NCBI GenBank assembly: GCA_037892935.1
Contig: JAYXKI010000008.1
Coordinates: 248,001-312,000, forward strand
Length of the DNA: 64,000 nt
DNA from: Phlebopus portentosus
Taxonomy: Eukaryota > Basidiomycota > Agaricomycetes > Boletales > Boletinellaceae
Direction: 5' to 3'
The translations under genes and the position numbers were made by a program. The stretch's first letter is position 1. Each line of letters begins with the position of its first letter. The notes below the pieces were generated by a model. That model saw only the letters and a list, made by a program, of their open reading frames with translations. It was not told the origin of the DNA and ran no database searches. This document shows, piece by piece, positions 57,401 through 64,000 of this stretch.

Positions 57401-59537
57401 AAGACGTTGCTTCTGCCCACCCGACAAACTCACGCCCGCACCATTTCCTCCACTATTTAACTTCGTATCATATCCATCCGGTAAATCCCTAACAAACTCA
57501 TGCATCAGCGCAGCGGTACACACGCGCTCGACTTCTTCTCGCGTTACGTCTTCTGGTCGTCGTCTCGGCGCTTCACCAGAGTTGGAGTTTGATACTGAAG
57601 GGAAGTTGAAAGCAGAATCTGGATTGGTGAGAGGAGCGGCGCATGCACCGAGGGCGACGTTATCATGTATCGTCCCCGAGAAGAGGATACACGATTGCGA
57701 GACGACAGCAACGTGTTCGCGGAGCCATCGTTCATCAAGATACTCAATATCCTGATCATCCAGCGCAACAATTCCCCCTCCCGATCCGGAAGGCGAATAT
57801 AATCTTACAAGCAACTGCGCGACGCTACTTTTCCCACTTCCACTGCCACCGACGACGAACGTCATCTCCCCGGCGGGGAAATACATCGATATGTTTTTCA
57901 AGACTGGAATAGTGGGACGAGAGGGGTAGGCGAAAGTTACTTCGTGTAGACTGAACTCGCCTAGACATCGGCTCGGTCGGATCTTCCTGAGCGGAATAGG
58001 TCGACTACGTCGAGGAGAACGTGAAGCACGAGATGGGCGTGAAGCATTGCTTGAGGTACGCGAGTGGGAGCGGAATTTCGCCTGTTGACGTGGGGAAAAG
58101 GGGAAAGGCGTAAAATTTGAGGACGTCGACGCTTGTGAGTTCCTAAACGGTTTGTTCTCAACCTCGGAGGCTATGGGAGCAGGAGCTGGTGGAGGAGGCG
58201 GACTAATCAGTGTCACAAGTGACACCATCGCAAACTTCCCCTTCGCAAGCGTGATAAACTGTGGTATGCACAGCTGCAAGTTGCTCGCCGCAATCAAGCA
58301 TGCCCAAAACACTGCCATGACATCTCCGGCACTCGCACTCCCCCTTCTCACAAGGAACGCGCCGAACCAGAAACCTTGGACGAACATAGCCATGCTAACG
58401 AATTGGCTACACGCGCTCGTAGCTCCCCACACTGCGTTCACTTTAACGGTGACTTTGTCGATAGTGTCTAGTGCAGGGTTCAACGCTGCTTGTTCGGCTG
58501 ATTGAGCGTTGAATGCCTTGACTGTTGCGATGGCCCCCAAGGCGCGCTCGATAAAGCTTGCTGCTACACCGGTGTATACTCTTTCGGCGTTTACAAGCGG
58601 TCCGGCAAAGCGCTGAGAAATAATTTGAATGACTGTGAGGATTGGAACTCCAGAGAGGATGACGAGTGTTAGGGCCCAGGATCGCATGAACGCGAGCACC
58701 AGACATGCAATGCAAGTTGTTAGGTATTGAAGGAGCATCCCTGACGCAAGGGAGCTGGCCATTCGGACGTCGTCCGTGTCTCTGTACCGCGAATCAGTTA
58801 AACATCACAAGTAGCTCAACAACAAGAAGCGCGAACCTGTTGAATTTGGCCATAAGCCCGCCAGCACCGATTGGTCCTTCACCCTCAAAATGCACGTCCG
58901 ACTCCTCCGCACCCATCTTTAAATCAAACCACTCCATATCTCTTCCGCTCACAGCTCTATACACTCCGTTCCTCAGTCGCATCACATTCCTCTCCCCCGT
59001 CGAGATCCAAAGGGCTGAAGTTACACTCCCCAGCGCAATCGCGCCTACAGCTAAAGCGACCAACTCCGAGGCTGCTATCCCAACACCTTTGATTAATTCG
59101 TCTCTATCTTCATCCGTCGCACCTGACAAGGGAAACTTTGAGAACTGATCAAAGACAGATCCGACGACGAGGGTCATGAAAGGTGCAATGCCTCCTGCGA
59201 CGAGGGAAGAGAGAATTGCAGGGAGGACCATGACGAGTAGATCTCGTCGAGAAAGTAAAGAAAATAATAATCGAATAGTCGGAGCAGGTGGGCTATATTC
59301 TGGTGTCGCTTGTCGTTGACTTGGAAGATGTTGTACAGTGTGCTCTTGTTCAAAAGATGGTCGGGAGGTCTTGACGTCGCTCCTGAAGGAGCTCGTAGAC
59401 TCGCGACCGACGCTCATCGAGCGTTTCGTAGTAGAGTTGCGCACAGAGGGCGACTGCGTGATTTCGTATACTTGTCCATGAGATATCGCATGAGTGTTAT
59501 TGTTACAGTCTAGTGTGAGATCTGTTGGTCGGCGCAT
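54404..59537 (-). CDS. STE6: Full-length ABCB transporter, Ste6-type pheromone exporter
   Basis: Five exons (59537-58837, 58781-57355, 57289-55650, 55596-55311, 55248-54404) join in phase to 1632 residues. The layout is TM domain, NBD1, long linker, TM domain, NBD2. NBD1 has the Walker A core GGSGSGKSS, signature LSGGQKQR and Walker B ending in DECTSALDATS. NBD2 has GASGSGKSTIAALL, ISGGQAQRLAIARAL and ILILDECTSALD. Both signatures look competent, although NBD2 reads ISGGQ rather than LSGGQ. The protein is longer than yeast Ste6 (1290). The extra length is an Arg/Ser-rich insert before NBD1 and a charged ~230-residue linker. Ste6 exports farnesylated mating pheromone; this match is by overall likeness, and another ABCB role is possible. 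Confidence 0.88.
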
Positions 59538-61600
59538 AGCTGCTCAAGTGCCAAGATGCTCAAAGTGCTCAAGATGCTCGTCGGTGCACGACGTCGACGA
59601 CGACGACGGCAAAGAAAAGTTGGAGAAGAAAGCGAAGAAAGATGAAGAAAGAGAGGAAGAGAAACGTTGCTTGTGAGCTTCATTGTGTCTGCCTTGGATG
59701 GTTTTACTAACTGGCGGCGCAGTGGAATCAGTTCTGAACAATAGCACAAACAAAAAGCATTGAACAATAGACAATCCTGACCACACTGCCTAATAAAGCA
59801 ATTCAGCTTATCTAATATAGACTTTTTATTGTCTCGCCCAACTGTCTTCCGTTCTCACGCTCAGTGACAAAGTACCCAAATGCATCGCAGACAATAGCCC
59901 GAAGGACCTACCAATGCATTTTTCGGGTGAACGTGTCGAGTTCCTTGTCGCTATGCACGCGAGTTTAATCTACACGAGAAATGGGCCAGAGTACTTTGCA
60001 ATTCGCAACGCTTCTGGAGGATTGGCCTACTTATCCGAACTGACCGAAGCTCGGATAGACCATGCACAGCGTTCGCCGCGCGACGGCGTAGGCCTGTGTT
60101 GTCGTCATCAAGCACTTTCACAATCTTTGCTCAAGTGTGGCCTGTTGCTGTGGCTTTCCTGTGGCTTTTCCTGTGGCTTTTCCTGTGGGGACATCTGTAG
60201 ACGCCCAGATCGGCGTCGACTAACTTTTCTTTGCTCTTTGACTCACACCACTGTCGGGTGCCTGATCGTGCTTCGACCACATGTAAACACAAAAGACACT
60301 TGTCTGAGTCTACTGGATCTATGGCATGCATTCAGTTTGCTTGCTTGCGATTACCTTCGCTCAATAACAGATTGAGTCAAGATTGGACATGCAGCTAATG
60401 CTATTCTTGATACGCTTGCATTTGATTCGTCAACTCCAACGAACCGCCTACAGTACTTCCTATAATACCTATCCACGACCGAGCCATCCATTCCTCTTTA
60501 GCTAATATCAAACTGTACCCCGGTCAGTCCACACAATAACACATCATAGATCAGAGGTGTTCCCAATCCGAGCGTTGAGACTGACCGTGCATAACCACGA
60601 TTATACGTGTCTCTACTCTAAACCCGAAATATTCACGGGGTCTCCCAGGACGTATACGCATAACCAGTCTCAGTCTCGAACCAAATCCAAATCCACTGTA
60701 TATGCATACACATGTTCCATTCTCTAAGGACTCGTCACCCGATCAGAGAGCGAGGAAAAGGAGAATGACTCGTTGCCTCATTGCCTCATGTCCCACTACA
60801 GCCCGGCATATCCAATGATCTCGAAAGGCCCCGACATCAGTCCAGTCTGAAAGTTGCACAAGTATCCATGGCATCGGGAATGCAGCGACTTGAACGTATT
60901 CAAGGGCATTACTCTCCAGACGGCATGGATTTTGCGCTCCCATCGTGAATTGACGCAGGTACCAAGAGCGTAAGAAGGCTCTTCAAGCATAGCCGCCTCA
61001 ATTAAATGCCGGTAATGATGCGCATGCGAACACGCATAAGAGATGGATTATAGTCGGAAAAAAAGGCCCCACCACGAACAGGAACAAGTAGAATAATCAA
61101 ATTATCCCACTACGCTCTTACAACGGGGAAATCTGCTCTGCAACCAAAAGATGAGAGTAACGTGAATAAATCACCTATCCCTCATCGCGGTACTTGAAGT
61201 GTCATAAGTGATCAAAGATGCTCCTTGAGATACATTCGCAAGCGAGTTATCTCATCAAAGCTGACCATAACATCGTCCGTGTCATATGCATGACGTGAAA
61301 TCTTTTTTTTTTCATCGTAAAATCTTCGAAGTCCTCGGTATGTCATTCTTGTCCTGCTCACAGTACGCCCCGTCTCCAGTCATTCCTGGGTCAGATTGAA
61401 AAAAAAAAACCCTTCGGAAATTCTACGTCCCCGTTCCGTCAAGAATTGCGAAAAAAAAAATCAAGAGGTAGCTTTTCTGAGTAAGAGATAGCGTTCATGC
61501 ATCTATCTGCGCGTGCGCGTCACAGATAAATCAGAAACGGGTCAATATATGGAGTTCCTCCCCGAACTCCTCCACATCTAGCGACCCCTCAAGAATAAAT
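59538..61600. other. Long intergenic region
   Basis: No supported gene. Charged, purine-rich sequence lies just upstream of STE6 (59590-59670). A TTCCTGTGGCTT 12-base unit repeats about three times at ~60152-60188, inside an open frame of 153 codons (59914-60375) that looks accidental. A-runs of 8-11 bases lie near 61300-61460. A TATA-like ATATATGG occurs at ~61545, 55 bp before the next start. Confidence 0.5.
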
Positions 61601-61903
61601 ATGAATATCATGCCCACGAAACTAGGAACCTTTCTCGCAGTCCTCACTTCCTTCGCAACAGCAGGTTCAACAGCCGATTCAATCCTAGTCACAAATCCCT
61701 CTGACAAGCACAGTCGATGTCAACGTATACTTACAGAGAGCACCGGTCAGTTACAGTGTAACCCCACTGTTGACAACTCCGATTCCCTCGATCCTAGCCA
61801 GCGCTCTAGTCTCGTCCAGCATCCACATACGCATCCAAATGTGACCAAACACCTGGTCCTGGGAATGCAACGGGTTATGGCTCAGCCTCGAGCACGGTAT
61901 TGA
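61601..61903 (+). CDS. Possible small secreted protein, exon structure uncertain
   Basis: The ATG at 61601 opens a frame whose first ~26 residues look like a signal peptide (MPTKLGTFLAVLTSFATAGS follows MNI). A TATA-like element lies about 55 bp upstream. The unspliced frame ends at 61903 with 100 residues and no clear domain. Two other frames further on also look protein-like (for instance TPGPGNATGYGSASS), so an intron may have been missed and the true C-terminus may be Ser/Pro-rich. Small secreted proteins are common in this group of fungi. Function unknown. Confidence 0.35.
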   Translation: MNIMPTKLGTFLAVLTSFATAGSTADSILVTNPSDKHSRCQRILTESTGQLQCNPTVDNSDSLDPSQRSSLVQHPHTHPNVTKHLVLGMQRVMAQPRARY

Positions 61904-62354
61904 CCCCACCACGTCCACCGTATCATACCACATAACGCACTGGCTCATTTGAATCGCGATGCGTCCGTAAAGATATACTGTACTATACGTATACCCTCAC
62001 AGACGTGCATCGTGCAACCATTGTTACATATTCCGGAAGAACCAGGAGCAGGAAGCACAATCGCTCCATCTTGATCACGCTCATATAGAGGCGTATCGAC
62101 ATCAAGAATGCCCTTCGTACCTGTCTAGGCTCCTTAAATCCGGCGAGATCAAGAGGTCGCTAGTCAATCTGCTGGGAGCTCGAAGCTCGACATTAAGGTT
62201 GGGAGTAACACTCGTGAGTTGGCACTATTCGTTCGATATGGAGACGATCACGATCACGTGTAAGGTACACTATTTCTGGGCGGGCGAAGATTCTGCGAAG
62301 ATGCCTTTATCTTCTCTCCATCATAAGAGCTGATAATTCTTAGACTCACCTACA
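61904..62354. other. Intergenic region upstream of PNP
   Basis: About 450 bp with no supported gene. If the small secreted protein has introns, part of this stretch may belong to it. Confidence 0.45.
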
Positions 62355-63624
62355 ATGTCCATCAAGCCTCTCAACGAAGTGCTCGAAGCGACCTACGTGA
62401 CCATCCAGTCCTTTGTTCCTTCTAAACTCTCATCTCCAGAAGTCGGAATCGTGTGCGGATCAGGACTGAGCACTCTTGCTGATAGTCTGAGGGACGTTAC
62501 GCTGGTTCCGTATGATGAGCTTGAAGGATTTGGGAAAAGTACTGGTATGTGTTGCATTGGCTTTTGCTATCAAATGGAAATAGAAAGGCATGTACGCTGC
62601 GAATAGTAATCGGACATAAAAGCTTGCTTGCTTTCGGACTTATGGGTCCGGGTGAGGGAGTCCCAGTCGTAGCTATGCTTGGACGGGTAAGCTCCTGGCT
62701 TGATTTGATTCCATTCGACCTGTGGGATATTGACGGGTACAACTTCTGGCAAGCTAGTTCCATCCCTATGAAGGATATCCGCTTACGACTGTAACATACC
62801 CGATACGTGTGATGAAGAAGCTCGGCGTTAAACATCTCATAAGTACGTCTTCACATCGTAGAACAAATTTAATCGGATTGACCTGGACTTTCTGTTATTG
62901 ATGTAGTCACCAATGCGGCTGGATCCTTGAATCCGGACATTCCTGTTGGCACAAGTCAGTTTGTACTACTAGAGGTCTGTCGATCAAAACACTGATGCGT
63001 ACACACCTGTTCTACCTTTTCCGATATAAAAGTTGTTGTAATCCAAGATCACTTCGCCGTACCAAATCTTTCCGGTTCCCTTCATCCCTTGCTCGGGCCC
63101 GTAACCTCTCCCGAGCACCCACGCTTCCTCCCGCTCTCAAACGCCTACTCCCCATCCCTGCGCCGACTCGCTTTCCTCGCATCGCACAAACTGGGACTCG
63201 GGACTTCCGCGCTTGCTGAAGGCGTCTACGCCTGGGTCTCCGGACCTACCTATGAAACACCCGCGGAGGGAAGGTTCTTGAGGATCGCTGGGGCAGATAT
63301 TGTTGGTATGAGCACCATCCCCGAGGTGGTTGTTGCGAGAGAGGAAGGGATAGAGGTTATGGTGCTCAGCCTTGTTACGAATATGGTCGTCATCCCTGAC
63401 AGGTATAGGAGTATTAAACAAGAGGTTGAGGCCGAGGTAAGTCCATTTGATTTTTCGGCAGGAATGGTTGATTGATCTCGGCGCATCAGCTTGCTGGAAA
63501 GAAAGTGGAACTCCCAGTAGAGGCGACTGTATCTCACGAAGAAGTCCTTGAAACCGGCAAAGCCAAAGCTGAAGTTATGAGACAGCTCATTGAGAACGTC
63601 ATCATTGAAATTCCGAAACTCTAG
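62355..63624 (+). CDS. PNP1: Purine nucleoside phosphorylase
   Basis: Six exons (62355-62544, 62607-62686, 62758-62842, 62907-62954, 63033-63436, 63490-63624) give 313 residues from MSIKPLNEVLEAT. Motifs of the trimeric PNP family are in order: VGIVCGSGLSTLAD (phosphate site), IGHKSLLAFG, FHPYEGYPLTTVTYPIRVM, ITNAAGSLNPDIPVGT, VSGPTYETPAEGRFLR (purine and phosphate contacts) and GMSTIPEVVVARE. The enzyme splits inosine or guanosine with phosphate to base and ribose-1-phosphate in purine salvage. It is cytosolic, with no signal peptide. All introns are short with GT-AG ends. Length and motifs are complete, so it should be active. Confidence 0.95.
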
Positions 63625-64000
63625 ACATCTTACAATGATCCACGTTTATACATTCGTGCGATCTATCTCGGTGTCTTAGTTTCTTCCGGCACAAGTACAT
63701 ATGTACCGTAAACACGTAGAAGTAGAAATATCTAGATGGCCGAGTACGATAAACACATATTGATATACATATCTTGCTATAGATGACCATCATCATCATA
63801 CAAGCAATCCACACATTCAATATAAATGGTTTGGCAGAATGCATCGCGTCTCAACATCTCCGTCCTGTCTTTAGGAGATATTTCCTAGGTATACTTACAC
63901 GTAGACACGGGAGAAAGCAGGACATATTTTATCCCCGCTTGCTTTGTCGGTACTCGGAGCAAAGGCATGAGCATGGTAACTACTTTGAGAGAGCTCCTTG
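63625..64000. other. 3' flank, no gene seen
   Basis: AT-rich sequence after PNP1 to the window edge. Short open frames here have no supporting feature. Confidence 0.5.

Noticed and set aside
59914..60375. 153-codon plus-strand frame with a short internal repeat
   Set aside because: The repeat (SCGFSCGFSCG) comes from a 12-base DNA tandem repeat; no signal peptide, domain or splice support.
1..64000. tRNA genes, CRISPR arrays, bacterial-style operons
   Set aside because: No cloverleaf with a paired T arm was found around GTTCGA words (for example near 4070), no spaced direct-repeat array, and every gene has its own promoter space and introns.

Overview
The window looks like nuclear DNA of an agaricomycete (mushroom-forming basidiomycete). 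Genes on both strands are cut by many short GT-AG introns of about 45-115 bases, with exons as short as 8-20 bases. The recognisable proteins fit that group: a polyporopepsin-like aspartic protease, a DUF6533-type membrane protein, a very long G-alpha subunit, a Ste6-type ABC transporter and a Crinkler-like P-loop pseudogene. I saw no tRNA, rRNA, CRISPR array or operon. All exon limits were derived by hand from splice signals and reading-frame phase.

Layout. 0-6 kb: the end of a coiled-coil gene, a decayed and an intact proline iminopeptidase in tandem, and a small membrane-protein gene. 7-14 kb: a broken Crinkler-like gene, then a complete hAT transposon (20-bp inverted ends, 8-bp target duplication) whose transposase carries stop codons. 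14-17.3 kb: RPB9 and a large G-alpha gene, head to tail. 17.3-19.2 kb: simple repeats and homopolymers. 19.2-23.4 kb: a truncated and an intact Dal5-like MFS transporter. 24-30.4 kb: a probable proteasome-assembly chaperone, a DUF6533-like gene and BRO1.

31-44 kb is a duplication mosaic. Two near-identical amino-acid permease genes differ at their 3' ends. Between them lie a YIP1-family gene and a patchwork of fragments copied from neighbouring loci. A single-TM hypothetical gene and a second MFS gene with an apparent frameshift follow. 44.5-64 kb returns to single-copy genes: a 1053-aa FHA protein with Ki-67-like features, the aspartic protease, complex I 75-kDa subunit, a 1632-aa Ste6-type exporter, a possible small secreted protein and purine nucleoside phosphorylase.

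How they fit together. Housekeeping genes (RPB9, BRO1, YIP1, NDUFS1, PNP) sit among nutrient-acquisition genes (two permeases, two MFS transporters, peptidases) that have repeatedly duplicated and partly decayed. Ste6 and G-alpha both belong to pheromone signalling in fungi generally, but they lie 37 kb apart and nothing here shows they work together. The most unusual single observations are the G-alpha with Ser in place of the catalytic switch II Gln, the Ki-67-like FHA protein, and the permease duplication mosaic.
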